A stretch of DNA of 64,000 nucleotides, taken from Flavobacterium sp. N502540 (GTDB lineage: Bacteria > Bacteroidota > Bacteroidia > Flavobacteriales > Flavobacteriaceae). This document shows positions 8,875-16,792 of this stretch, in pieces. The notes under the pieces were generated by a model. It saw only the letters and a list, made by a program, of their open reading frames with translations. It made no database searches and was not told where the DNA came from. Within the stretch, counting starts at the first letter, position 1; each line of letters starts with the position of its first letter. The stretch spans positions 4,712,001 to 4,776,000 of the forward strand of contig NZ_CP110012.1 of NCBI RefSeq assembly GCF_025947365.1, in the 5' to 3' direction. Position numbers and translations under genes: made by a program.

Positions 8875-8949
8875 GTTTAAAAGTCGTAAAGCTAAAAGAA
8901 CCAAACTTTGTTCAAAATACTAAAAATAAACACTTTATACATTTATATA

Positions 8950-9861
8950 ATGAAAAACAAACCTGCTTTTAGATTCTTAAAATGCCTTTTTGCATTGCTA
9001 TCTACTTCGATTATTTTTATTTCCTGTCAGGAAAAATTCAATGGAAAAAATGAGCAGGATTTCAAAATTTCAAGAGAAAAAATAAAAAAAAATCTCGATC
9101 AAAACGAAAAAAACAATTTAGAAAAAGCAATGCGGGTTATCGCCTTAGAAGCGATGCGCTTAAAATGGGAAAATCCTGAAAAATACGATAAGAAATCTTT
9201 CAACAAAATTTCGTTGGAAATAATTGACGGCCAATCATTTTCTTCAGTTATTACTTTAGCAGAAGACATTTTAAAAGCCCGAAATAAAAAGGAAACTGAA
9301 AAATTAACAAATGAAATTGACCGTTTAAATCTTCAAAAAAACGAAATCGAAAATACTAGAAAAACCTTAGATTTATTTAAAATTAGCAGATTGCAATTAA
9401 ATAAAACGGATTTTTTTGATGAAATGGTCCCCGAATTAGAAATTGATTATCAATATATGGGTAAAAAGAAACTAATTGGCAGTCAAACCATTCAATTTGT
9501 CATCCTAAAAAAATCTACCGCTGAAGTCCTTAAATCTGAAATTTATATTCACGGAAATAACGAAAGTATTCTTGAAAACGGAGAAATAATAACCGAACAC
9601 ATTTTATTGAGTCAAACCAAAGAAAGCAATCCTAAACTATGGAATTTTTCAAAATATCCTATTCAGAATCCGAATCTTTCCGATTATAATTTGCTTTTAA
9701 AAGCTACTGTATTGAGCTTAGTTTTTAATGGTAAAAAAATTGAAATATCAAAAATAGATGTCACGCAAATAAATGACAAAATTAAAAATAACCATACAAA
9801 ATTGGCAGAATTAAAATCTGTAAAAGGAACTTTGGATGAATTAGAGTTAACTGACCAATAA
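8950..9861 (+). CDS. Lipoprotein with coiled coil, DUF6694-like
   Basis: 303 residues from the ATG at 8950, chosen over 8908 because it starts the signal peptide (FLKCLFALLSTSIIFISC, Cys26). The mature protein starts with a helical segment (KISREKIKKNLDQNEKNNLE followed by EKAMRVIALEAM) that resembles the DUF6694 lipoprotein family from memory. A long Lys/Glu-rich coiled coil follows, then a beta-rich domain. The C-terminus is a second coiled-coil stretch (INDKIKNNHTKLAELKSVKG). Role unknown. Confidence 0.6.
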   Translation: MKNKPAFRFLKCLFALLSTSIIFISCQEKFNGKNEQDFKISREKIKKNLDQNEKNNLEKAMRVIALEAMRLKWENPEKYDKKSFNKISLEIIDGQSFSSVITLAEDILKARNKKETEKLTNEIDRLNLQKNEIENTRKTLDLFKISRLQLNKTDFFDEMVPELEIDYQYMGKKKLIGSQTIQFVILKKSTAEVLKSEIYIHGNNESILENGEIITEHILLSQTKESNPKLWNFSKYPIQNPNLSDYNLLLKATVLSLVFNGKKIEISKIDVTQINDKIKNNHTKLAELKSVKGTLDELELTDQ

Positions 9862-10674
9862 AAAGTCAAATTATGCAGTACGAACAGGGGTTTAGACGCT
9901 TAAGTTCTAATCCTGCTTTACTCTCATTAAAACATAAATAAAGCTATTTTTCTCCCAAATATATTTTACACTTTTATACTAACCTCCGGATTGATGTGTG
10001 TTCTTAAAAATACAGTTCTACAAATGAACAAAATACAGTTATTCGGTTGAAAATTTCGTAAAGGTTTGTCTGTTTTCGTTTCGTTTTATTTTGCTCAAAT
10101 TCGTACTTTTCTTGTACCTCAAATTTACCAAAATTTGCAGGCAATCCCATAAATCTGCCATCGAGTTGCAGCATCGTTCATTTTACCTTTAGCTTTAGCA
10201 GAATATTACAAAAAGCATTACTGTTTTTGCTAAACAAATGTCTCTTATAAGCTGTTAGTTGTACCTACAAACAAAAAAAACTTAATTTATTCAAAATCAA
10301 GTATTTATACGCTATCTCATGATTTTATAAAAAAGTAATTTTGAAGAGTAATATTACAAAACAAAAAACTTTCAGTAAGCAAATTTTTACATTACCAAGC
10401 GTAATCAGAATACGATATTCTAGAAGAATAAAATAAAAAATACGGATTTATGGTCTTGCTTAATTCGTTTACTGGTAGAAAAAAAACAATGCTGCAGCAC
10501 CCACTTAAACAAACCTTCCTGTAGAGGTTTTTACTACAGGGGCGGAAACTGAAAAGCCTCATGAGTAGGGCAAATACTTTAGAAACACCAGAAAGTCTGG
10601 TGATCTGAAGTTAGTTGTTACAGGTAGTGATAAATTCTTGTAGCAATGATTACAACCCCAAAAACAAATAAACA
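9862..10674. other. 813 bp intergenic region without a convincing gene
   Basis: AT-rich and non-coding on both strands as far as I can see. It holds a copy of the CAAGTATTTATAC motif (10294-10311) also found near 17030 and 38870, and two perfect hairpins close to the downstream gene (separate entry). Short minus-strand frames near 10000-10150 have no recognisable product. Confidence 0.5.
10518..10602 (+). repeat. Two perfect hairpins upstream of an unknown gene
   Basis: Stem CCTGTAG/CTACAGG at 10518-10524 and 10534-10540 with a 9 nt loop, then stem CACCAGA/TCTGGTG at 10586-10592 and 10596-10602 with a 3 nt loop. Neither is followed by a T-run, so they are not simple terminators. They lie 73-157 bp upstream of the start at 10675 and could be part of its mRNA leader. 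Confidence 0.5.
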
Positions 10675-11349
10675 ATGAGCACTATTATTGACAATTTTGA
10701 GAAACATGATTATGTTATACTTGAAACACGTGGCGTTACTAATGATGGCACATGGATACATACAGAAGGAAACGATTACATTTTCTATTATAAGTTAGAT
10801 ATGTGGACCCCAGAGCAAAATCAAATAATGGGACAGGCATTCTTAAGAGCCTTGCAAGTTCCTAACAAAATAAAAGATGCTGTGCTGGCCACTTCGGGAC
10901 AAAAAGTGGTGGATGGTCTTTATACACTGGATCAACCTGCTATGGTAAAAGCTTTGAATTCTATAAGAGGAATGTCACAAACTAATGTAGTTCAAAGAAC
11001 ATTAATTGGTAATGGTACTATACAGCAAGCAAATGAGCAGTTGTTTAACGATATCTTATCTGGTGTAGGGGGTTCAGTAAACCCAATGCGGGACTATCTT
11101 AATAGAGCGATGGCGGCAACTCAGGCTGCGGCTGCGGGTAACACAACAGCTCAAAACCTTGGTACAACTATTACGCTTCTGTCCTTAGTACCTGGTCTGA
11201 ATATACCTACAACGTCTGTTGTATATGCAGTTTCAAAAGCTTCTTCTGCTGCTGTACTGATCAAGCATAAATGCTCTAGCGATTCAACCAAATTTTCTTA
11301 TAATGTAGACTATACAAAAGTTGGTTATTCCTATGTAGAACCTTTTTAG
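10675..11349 (+). CDS. Unrecognised protein, paralogue A
   Basis: 224 residues, no signal peptide. I do not recognise the family. It aligns along its length with the next gene (11563-12240): both have W-(I/L)-H-T near residues 17-29, then G-L-Y-x-(L/V)-D-x-P-x-M-x-x-A-(L/M)-N-(S/T)-I-x-G-M, then (L/F)-F-(N/S)-D-(I/V)-L, a mid/late hydrophobic stretch (LGTTITLLSLVPGLNI here), and a C-terminal K-F-x-Y pattern rich in Tyr. GC content is visibly higher than in the surrounding intergenic DNA. The hydrophobic stretch could insert into membranes, but that is a guess. Upstream are two perfect hairpins, downstream a stem-loop. Confidence 0.7.
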   Translation: MSTIIDNFEKHDYVILETRGVTNDGTWIHTEGNDYIFYYKLDMWTPEQNQIMGQAFLRALQVPNKIKDAVLATSGQKVVDGLYTLDQPAMVKALNSIRGMSQTNVVQRTLIGNGTIQQANEQLFNDILSGVGGSVNPMRDYLNRAMAATQAAAAGNTTAQNLGTTITLLSLVPGLNIPTTSVVYAVSKASSAAVLIKHKCSSDSTKFSYNVDYTKVGYSYVEPF

Positions 11350-11408
11350 TTCAACAACAAAACTTTTTCGGAACTCCTGTTTCGTAAAGAGAAATTAATT
11401 TGTGTCAG

Positions 11409-11464
11409 TTTATGCACTTCTTTGAAGGAATACTAAATCTATTCAATGAAAAAGAGTGCATAAA
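11409..11464 (+). terminator. Stem-loop between the paralogues
   Basis: TTTATGCACT (11409-11418) pairs with AGTGCATAAA (11455-11464); with one bulged base the stem extends inward by about four pairs (CTTT/AAAG). A long AT-rich loop separates the arms. It lies 60 bp after the stop of paralogue A and about 100 bp before paralogue B, so it could terminate or attenuate between them. Confidence 0.5.
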
Positions 11465-11562
11465 ATGGCCAAATTTGTTTTTTCTGTAATCTAAAAACAG
11501 TTTTCGAACAAGTTTTTAAATTACAATAAGGATCTTTTCATACACAACAAAAAAACACACCC

Positions 11563-12240
11563 ATGAACAAATCTATACCATATTGCATTACGCCTACCCT
11601 GGATCAGGCATGGCTGCACACCTGTAATGAAAATTTACTACTGGCATTGTTACCAAAGGGTACCGATAACAAAATAGAAACAATCCTTTTGGAAGCCTTT
11701 AAAAATGCGCTTGTAGTATTCGTTGATATAAGAGCCGCCCTAAAAAAGACATGCCACACAACACCTTTTGTTGGAGGATTATATTTGGTAGACGGCCCCG
11801 AAATGCAGCGCGCCATGAATACTATAAATGGAATGGGAGAAACATCTGCGTACTCCAGCACAAAATCGTATAGCGGTACGCCCTCTGCCGTGAATCTACA
11901 ATTCTTTTCAGATGTACTAGGGATTTCGAGTGACCAACTAAAATACCTGGAATCAAATCTATTAAGATATATGAAAATTATACAAGAAGATGCAAAACGG
12001 GCAACAGCAGAAACGATTGGCATTTTAACTTGCGTCGTAGGCTATGTTGAACTAACAGAAACAACCGTGACCACCTTTACTTATGTTACCGCCACCACAA
12101 CGACCAAAGATCAATTTGACAAAATAGACTGTGAGTGTAATGATTTAGAAAAATTTGACTATGAATATAATGTTGTAAAATTTAACTATTCGCCGGTCAA
12201 TTCTGTCGCAAATCCGGTAATTGCCAACGAAAATAACTAA
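11563..12240 (+). CDS. Unrecognised protein, paralogue B
   Basis: 225 residues, no signal peptide, homologous to the 10675-11349 product (shared motifs given there; similarity is strongest over GGLYLVDGPEMQRAMNTING). It differs at the N-terminus, which is more hydrophobic (NLLLALLPKG), and has two cysteines in CECND near the C-terminus. The hydrophobic mid/late stretch (ETIGILTCVVGYVEL) is Thr/Val-rich in its second half. A tandem pair of diverged paralogues suggests duplication followed by specialisation, for example a two-component complex. No function can be assigned. Confidence 0.7.
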   Translation: MNKSIPYCITPTLDQAWLHTCNENLLLALLPKGTDNKIETILLEAFKNALVVFVDIRAALKKTCHTTPFVGGLYLVDGPEMQRAMNTINGMGETSAYSSTKSYSGTPSAVNLQFFSDVLGISSDQLKYLESNLLRYMKIIQEDAKRATAETIGILTCVVGYVELTETTVTTFTYVTATTTTKDQFDKIDCECNDLEKFDYEYNVVKFNYSPVNSVANPVIANENN

Positions 12241-12317
12241 TTGATTCTATTCCAACGCTGGTAGAGTGTAGTCTTGCTTACCATGCTAACTGGCTGAAGT
12301 ATCCTTTTTAGATAAAA

Positions 12318-12362
12318 CCATGAGTCTCCTACACAAACACTACGCTGTGCAAAGTCTCATGG
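12318..12362 (+). terminator. Terminator-like hairpin after paralogue B
   Basis: CCATGAG (12318-12324) pairs with CTCATGG (12356-12362), flanked by AAAA on the left and CTTTTACTTTTACTTT on the right, which extends the stem with one bulge. Consistent with termination of the plus-strand pair. It overlaps the RHS-like remnant frame on the other strand. Confidence 0.55.
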
Positions 12363-12493
12363 CTTTTACTTTTACTTTCTACTGGAACTCCCCAGACCAA
12401 CCTGTCAGTTTCATTATAAACTTGTACTGGTCTACCAATACAATCATTGATAAGCGCATATTTGCACTCATAGAACAAGAAAACAGAAGAAGA
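12329..12493 (-). pseudogene. RHS core remnant
   Basis: A 54-codon minus-strand frame, bounded by stops at both ends and without a start, reads ...YALINDCIGRPVQVYNETD followed by RLVWGVPVE. This matches the end of RHS repeat-associated cores, where N-D-x-x-G-x-P-x-x-(V/M)-x-N-E-x-x-x-(L/I)-V-W is typical. The rest of an RHS gene is absent, so it looks like a displaced or decayed tip fragment. It lies 67 bp downstream of an immunity-like gene on the same strand. Confidence 0.55.
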
Positions 12494-12559
12494 TTATAAT
12501 AAAGCTGTACTAGGACTTATGGAGATTGATACCGTTAATTCAAATGCGTAAGCTTTTTA

Positions 12560-13072
12560 TCACGTTTCAGCAATTCCGCCAACATTCTCTATTTGACCGT
12601 TTACAAACTTAAATTCGAGCCCATGTTCTGTGTCTAGTTTGTAGCGAATGGATACTTTAATGGTCTTCTCGTCTAAAATTCTCAGGTACATAATCTCTTT
12701 AATGTTTTCATTATGTTTATCCAGGCTGTCAATATTTAATGCCGGTTCTCCTGATTTTTCAGAATCTTCATAAAAATGAGCATATAGTTTTAAATATCTT
12801 TCATACGCTTTCTTTTGAATACTCTTCAAATTACTTTCAATATTCGCTATAAAATTTTGATACGTTTCTTCAAATTGCGTCAATTGATTTTCTGTTGGCG
12901 ATTCTTCCATTTCTTCTCCGTCTTCGTCATATTCTTCTCCTAAAAAAACTTCTACATCCTGTTGGTCAAAAAAGGGATTCGTAAAAGTTACGTCCGAAGA
13001 AAATCCTGCCCAGTCTAGTTCTACTTTTCCCCAATATTTATGTGTTGTCATACTTGTTTTTTTATCAGACAT
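12560..13072 (-). CDS. DUF6985/DUF2004-like protein, possible immunity protein
   Basis: 170 residues, cytosolic. The N-terminus (YWGKVELDWAGF) and C-terminus (DTEHGLEFKFVNGQIENVG) fit the small beta-rich families labelled DUF2004/DUF6985, in which a final segment D-x-E-H-G-L-x-x-x-x-x-x-G-x-(I/V) is typical; many such proteins are immunity proteins of polymorphic toxins. The middle is a strongly acidic linker (Glu/Asp) and a helix. The first Met was kept, but M8 (MTTHKYWG) is an alternative start. An RHS core remnant immediately downstream supports an orphan toxin-immunity origin. Family call from pattern only. Confidence 0.55.
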   Translation of the reverse strand: MSDKKTSMTTHKYWGKVELDWAGFSSDVTFTNPFFDQQDVEVFLGEEYDEDGEEMEESPTENQLTQFEETYQNFIANIESNLKSIQKKAYERYLKLYAHFYEDSEKSGEPALNIDSLDKHNENIKEIMYLRILDEKTIKVSIRYKLDTEHGLEFKFVNGQIENVGGIAET

Positions 13073-13110
13073 CTACCCGATTTACAATTGCCTAAATTAT
13101 AAAAAATGTA

Positions 13111-13137
13111 AAAAGGTCTGGAACTGGGTTACCTTTT
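13111..13137 (-). terminator. Terminator overlapping the mreC stop codon
   Basis: AAAAGGT (13111-13117) pairs with ACCTTTT (13131-13137) with a 13 nt loop; on the minus strand the arm is followed by a T-rich run (revcomp of aaaaaatgtaaaaa). The 5' arm contains the last codons and the stop of the mreC-like gene. Confidence 0.55.
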
Positions 13138-13926
13138 TTTAGCATTTTTAATCGGTATGCTTTTTAACACGCACATATATTCAAGATTCGTCATATCGTT
13201 AAACAACTTTACATTAATAACAAAAGAATTGTTTTCATGTAATGTTTTATCGACGATTCCAATATCTACATTTTCAGGAAAAATTTCTGAGATCCCACCT
13301 GTCACAATTGTATCTCCTTTCTTCACAGAACTTGTCCTGGGAACATCGATTAACTGAACAAAGCCCGCATTTTTCCCATTCCAACTTAGAGTCCCAAAAT
13401 AGTTACTATTTTTAACTTTTGCATTTATAAGAGATTTTGTATTTAAGACACTTGTAACAAGTGCAAAGTTCTGTGAAACTTTATCTACCACTCCAACAAT
13501 ACCACGATTGTTAATTACTCCCATGTCGCTCTTGATACCGTCTTTTAGTCCAGAATTAATAGTAAGGTAATTCTGTTGGAGTGTATAGGAATTACGAATG
13601 AGTTTTGATACAATTATATCATCAGATCCTATACCAAAAATACTATCTATCTCTGGGGCGTTACCTTCTTTTTGTTTACGAAATAACATTTCTAATAACT
13701 TAGCATTCTCTTGCACTAGTGAATCATTCTTATTTACTAAATTAATGTATTCCCTTATTTCATCAACTTTTTTATAAATTCCTCCGGACAACAAATCTGT
13801 CGCACCAATGAACTTACTTCTATGAAAAGAATGCGATTGAATTGTCAATCCCAAGGAAAATCCTAAAAGGAGTAAAAATAATACACCATTACTATTTTTA
13901 TATAAAAAATTAAATATTCGACGCAT
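13129..13926 (-). CDS. mreC: MreC-family rod-shape protein, isolated copy
   Basis: 265 residues. A single membrane anchor near residues 14-31 is followed by a coiled coil (NKNDSLVQENAKLLEMLFRK), then the MreC beta-barrel domains with the typical INSGLKDGIKSDMGVIN, GIVGVVDKVS and VKKGDTIVTGGISEIFP segments. MreC organises the elongation peptidoglycan synthases on the periplasmic side together with MreB, MreD, PBP2 and RodA. None of these partners is adjacent: the neighbours are an immunity-like gene and a peptide precursor. It may be a second copy or simply a relocated single copy. Length is near the family norm, slightly short. Confidence 0.88.
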   Translation of the reverse strand: MRRIFNFLYKNSNGVLFLLLLGFSLGLTIQSHSFHRSKFIGATDLLSGGIYKKVDEIREYINLVNKNDSLVQENAKLLEMLFRKQKEGNAPEIDSIFGIGSDDIIVSKLIRNSYTLQQNYLTINSGLKDGIKSDMGVINNRGIVGVVDKVSQNFALVTSVLNTKSLINAKVKNSNYFGTLSWNGKNAGFVQLIDVPRTSSVKKGDTIVTGGISEIFPENVDIGIVDKTLHENNSFVINVKLFNDMTNLEYMCVLKSIPIKNAKKR

Positions 13927-14583
13927 CTTTAAATAATTATTGTAATAATTTTAAGGCCGATGCTTTCTCTCGAATACACAGATCTTAATCCTCAATTCAT
14001 TCTGTTAAATTCTATTCAGATTTGAATATTGCAAACTCAACCTACAAATAAGAAATCTTAACAAATTTGATCTCATAAAAATTAAAAATCACATTTTTGG
14101 AAATATAAAAATATTACCGACTTTTCTGAACAAAAAAAAGGAATCTAAATTTATAAAAAGAGTATTTTATTATCCTTTAATAATATTATTTTATCCAAAT
14201 GAAAATTCAAGCTTTTAATCAATGTAATAAAAGTCAAACTAATTTCATTTTTTCTGAGTATGTCTTTTACCACCTAAAGTAAAAAATCATTAACATTTCA
14301 CTCCCTACATTTTATACACCTAAAAAGAATTTCAGTTATTTATAAAAACAAAAAAAACTTATCACTTCACCTTTGTAATAAGCCAAAAGGCTTTTTATTA
14401 AAATTAAAAATCTAATTTTTTTCACATTTCTACCCTGTTTGTTTCTTTTTAGAAGTTATTAATAAATCAACCAATTATTTATTTTTAGGATAACATTGTA
14501 TACAATAGAGATAATATATCATTAAGAAAAATTTCAAAACCGTAAGATATTTGCTACTCAATTAATTTTAAAACCTTAGAATC
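13927..14583. other. 657 bp AT-rich intergenic region
   Basis: No gene seen. It separates the divergent mreC-like gene and the peptide precursor. It contains a small hairpin with stem AAGCC/GGCTT followed by TTTATT around 14379-14398 and a perfect palindrome at 14495-14506 (own entry). Confidence 0.5.
14495..14506. promoter_or_regulatory. Perfect 12 bp palindrome ATTGTATACAAT
   Basis: Self-complementary ATTGTATACAAT lies 78 bp before the ATG of the peptide precursor gene in otherwise featureless AT-rich DNA. It is a plausible dimeric-regulator operator. No partner copy was noticed in the window. Confidence 0.4.
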
Positions 14584-14751
14584 ATGAAAAAATTGAGTTT
14601 AAAAACTGCAGAAAAAGTGCTTTCAAGAGCTGAAATGAAAACCATTTCAGGTAGCGGCCCCACAGGTTGGAATGAATGTTGGCTTTGGTGCCCATCACAA
14701 GGAGGGTACTGCGAGTACTATTATGGATCTTATGAATGTCGAGTAGGATAA
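14584..14751 (+). CDS. Double-glycine-type leader peptide precursor (RiPP/bacteriocin-like)
   Basis: 55 residues, too short to be found by length cut-offs. The first 25 residues (MKKLSLKTAEKVLSRAEMKT then ISGSG) match the leader style of Bacteroidota GG-type natural-product precursors: Lys-rich start, a hydrophobic L-x-x-x-x-V-L-S-R-x-E-M-K-x-I core, and a small-residue cleavage site. The remaining 30 residues are a compact core with four cysteines (Cys32, 36, 43, 52), three tryptophans and a Tyr-rich loop, suggesting two disulphides or other modification. No ABC peptidase transporter or modifying enzyme is adjacent, so maturation must be encoded elsewhere. Two strong tandem hairpins follow directly, and a palindrome lies upstream. 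The ATG follows AAACCTTAGAATC with no clear Shine-Dalgarno, as usual in this phylum. Confidence 0.75.
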   Translation: MKKLSLKTAEKVLSRAEMKTISGSGPTGWNECWLWCPSQGGYCEYYYGSYECRVG

Positions 14752-14755
14752 TCTA

Positions 14756-14788
14756 TTGATATATTAGAAAATATTTCTAATATATCAA
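14756..14788 (+). terminator. Perfect 15 bp stem-loop after the peptide gene
   Basis: TTGATATATTAGAAA (14756-14770) and TTTCTAATATATCAA (14774-14788) pair perfectly around a 3 nt ATA loop, starting 5 bp after the stop codon. AT-rich and without a T-run, so it may protect the mRNA 3' end rather than terminate. Confidence 0.75.
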
Positions 14789-14796
14789 TACGATTC

Positions 14797-14831
14797 TAAA
14801 CACCTCTGCATTGAAAATACAGAGGTGTTTA
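14797..14831 (+). terminator. Second perfect stem-loop, 12 bp
   Basis: TAAACACCTCTG (14797-14808) pairs with CAGAGGTGTTTA (14820-14831) around an 11 nt loop. Placed 9 bp after the first hairpin; the pair forms a tandem 3' structure for the peptide mRNA. Confidence 0.75.
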
Positions 14832-15024
14832 GCAGTAGGCAAAAGTCCCTAGTTATACCATCTAAAAACGAAACTCAAATTATTATCTCGCTTATAATTA
14901 ATTGAATAACTTTACTCATCTTTAAATCTTTAAATCACATCTATTCCCACAAAACTAAAACGCCCAAAATCTCTAACTTAAAAACAATTTCCTATAAGTC
15001 CTCTTAATAATTTGTCCGATTTCT

Positions 15025-15807
15025 TTAATTTGACAATTTTATAATTTCTTTCTTGTAAATCTCCGGTATTTCCCAGCTATATTTGGTATCAATCATTTTA
15101 TATACCGATTTCCATTCTGTTGCATTTTTATTTAATAAATTATCTTTATTTTTAGATAAGTATCGGCCAATTTCATAAACATTATGAAAACCATTATATG
15201 AATTTTCAGATTCTGTAAATGATTCTATTGCAGAATTTACATCTTTGTCAATTAAAAATTTAAAACCAGCTAATTCATGCTTTTTAGCATTTACAAAATC
15301 TTTACTTGACTTCATTTGGGCGTCAATCTTATTTCGTTCATTCTTTATAGAATCTAATCTTTTTACATTATTTATAGAGTCTTTATTTAATACTCTTTCT
15401 AACGAATCGAGAGTAACAGATCTTTTATAATCTTTATTGATTGTATCTAAATAATCTTCCCAAGATCCTTTAAGCCTACTATTTGGTGCAACTGTAGCAA
15501 AGTACCTAACTAATTGTCGTCGTTGCTCCAGCTTACTTAAATCTCTGACATCTTCAGTATATTTTTCAAAATATTTCATTTCTTCAATAGCTTCTCTTCT
15601 TTCCTGATAAAAATTTGCCACTATAATCGCTACTGTTGGCAGAGAAAGAGTAATTAATGCCCATTTGAGATACTCAATAAACTTATCAATTTTATCATTT
15701 TCTAAAGTTGATTTGTTGATCAATTTATATACTATAAAAACAAATGAAATACCAACTAGTACAACAAATAAATACAGTAAAAGCGAAACCAGACCAATGT
15801 TTGACAT
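15025..15807 (-). CDS. Two-helix membrane protein with coiled coil
   Basis: 260 residues. Membrane segments at about residues 8-30 and 46-65, then a long soluble helical region with heptad-like character (NKDSINNVKRLDSIKNERNK) and a C-terminal helical part that could be TPR-like (AGFKFLIDKDVNSAIESFTE). Not recognised. The gene follows the leaderless amidase gene by 67 bp on the same strand; a membrane protein next to a cytosolic peptidoglycan hydrolase could help its release, in the manner of holin-type partners, but there is no sequence evidence for that. Confidence 0.6.
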   Translation of the reverse strand: MSNIGLVSLLLYLFVVLVGISFVFIVYKLINKSTLENDKIDKFIEYLKWALITLSLPTVAIIVANFYQERREAIEEMKYFEKYTEDVRDLSKLEQRRQLVRYFATVAPNSRLKGSWEDYLDTINKDYKRSVTLDSLERVLNKDSINNVKRLDSIKNERNKIDAQMKSSKDFVNAKKHELAGFKFLIDKDVNSAIESFTESENSYNGFHNVYEIGRYLSKNKDNLLNKNATEWKSVYKMIDTKYSWEIPEIYKKEIIKLSN

Positions 15808-15874
15808 ATCTTTAATAGATTAAGTTTTAATTCATACACTTCATATAAACATTTTACATATCATTTGTAAAACA

Positions 15875-16792
15875 TTAAATTTTAGGTTTTAGAAGACTTG
15901 AATGTATCCATCCCTCCATTTTAATACTATGTTTCCAATCCTTGATATCTTTAATATCATTCACTAAGTAAACTTTAGACCATTGTCCGAAAGTTTCAAT
16001 TAATCCCACTTCATAGCCATTTTTTAACGTTCGGATTGAGCTTGAAGTTTTGTCGGGTTTTGTTCTAAATTCGGCAACTCCATCAGAAACTGAGTTCACC
16101 AAAAAGATCTTTCCAATATTGTCTGTTTTTCCAAAAACATTTGTTTTAAAATCGTCCCAAGGAAAAGCAGGTCCCGGATCCGGTTTTCTTGCCGGTGAGA
16201 TATCGTCGTGTCCCACTACAAAGGATAATTGGTAGGTATCAATCAGGAGTTTGCTCAATTTGGAGACTGCTGCTATTTGGGCGTCTGTATATTTAAACCA
16301 ATATTGGTTTTCTTTACTGTCCCAAAATTTATGTTTGTGTTTCAATTTTACAATTCTGTCTTTTTCTGACGCAGGATATAGTTTATAACTGGGTGTTCCG
16401 TCTTTGTTCTCTCCTACTCTTCTTCTGAAGCTGCCATCTGTCAATTTTTCACAGAAACCGGGATTTACGATTTCAATACCAATAGCATATTCATTCATTC
16501 CGGTTCGTCCGTCCCAACTGCTGTAGCCGGCGTGGTTGCATCTGGTGTTAAATGGAGCAAGCTGCGTAATTGTTCCGTCGAGATCAATTACAATGTGAGC
16601 ACAAATCCGGTCTGTATTTTTTTGTGCCGGAGTCTGTTTAAACCAGGTTATCGCCCCCGATGCTTTATCGCCTGCAGTATAATGTATGATTAAATATTTT
16701 GGCGAAATTTGATATTGAAAATTCGAGGTGGGGTCTTTTACTATTTTTTCTGCTTGGCTTTCCTGAACAAGCCAGTTTTTGTCAATTTTCAT
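15875..16792 (-). CDS. N-acetylmuramoyl-L-alanine amidase (Amidase_2) with SH3 domain
   Basis: 305 residues. Amidase_2 fold at about residues 28-220: zinc ligands His37 (LIIHYTAG), His195 (VVGHDDISP) and Asp205 (KPDPGPAFPW), a conserved NHAG at His87, and catalytic Glu107 (GIEIVN). Residues 228-300 form a bacterial SH3-like domain ending in GWIHSSLLKP, likely for wall binding. It cleaves the bond between muramic acid and the stem peptide. Notably there is no signal peptide, so the enzyme would stay in the cytosol unless exported by a phage-like lysis or contractile secretion route. First gene of a pair with the coiled-coil membrane protein. Confidence 0.9.
   Translation of the reverse strand: MKIDKNWLVQESQAEKIVKDPTSNFQYQISPKYLIIHYTAGDKASGAITWFKQTPAQKNTDRICAHIVIDLDGTITQLAPFNTRCNHAGYSSWDGRTGMNEYAIGIEIVNPGFCEKLTDGSFRRRVGENKDGTPSYKLYPASEKDRIVKLKHKHKFWDSKENQYWFKYTDAQIAAVSKLSKLLIDTYQLSFVVGHDDISPARKPDPGPAFPWDDFKTNVFGKTDNIGKIFLVNSVSDGVAEFRTKPDKTSSSIRTLKNGYEVGLIETFGQWSKVYLVNDIKDIKDWKHSIKMEGWIHSSLLKPKI

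Noticed and set aside
10000..10200. Minus-strand frame of about 57 codons in the 813 bp gap
   Set aside because: Product has no recognisable motif and the context is AT-rich and non-coding in appearance.
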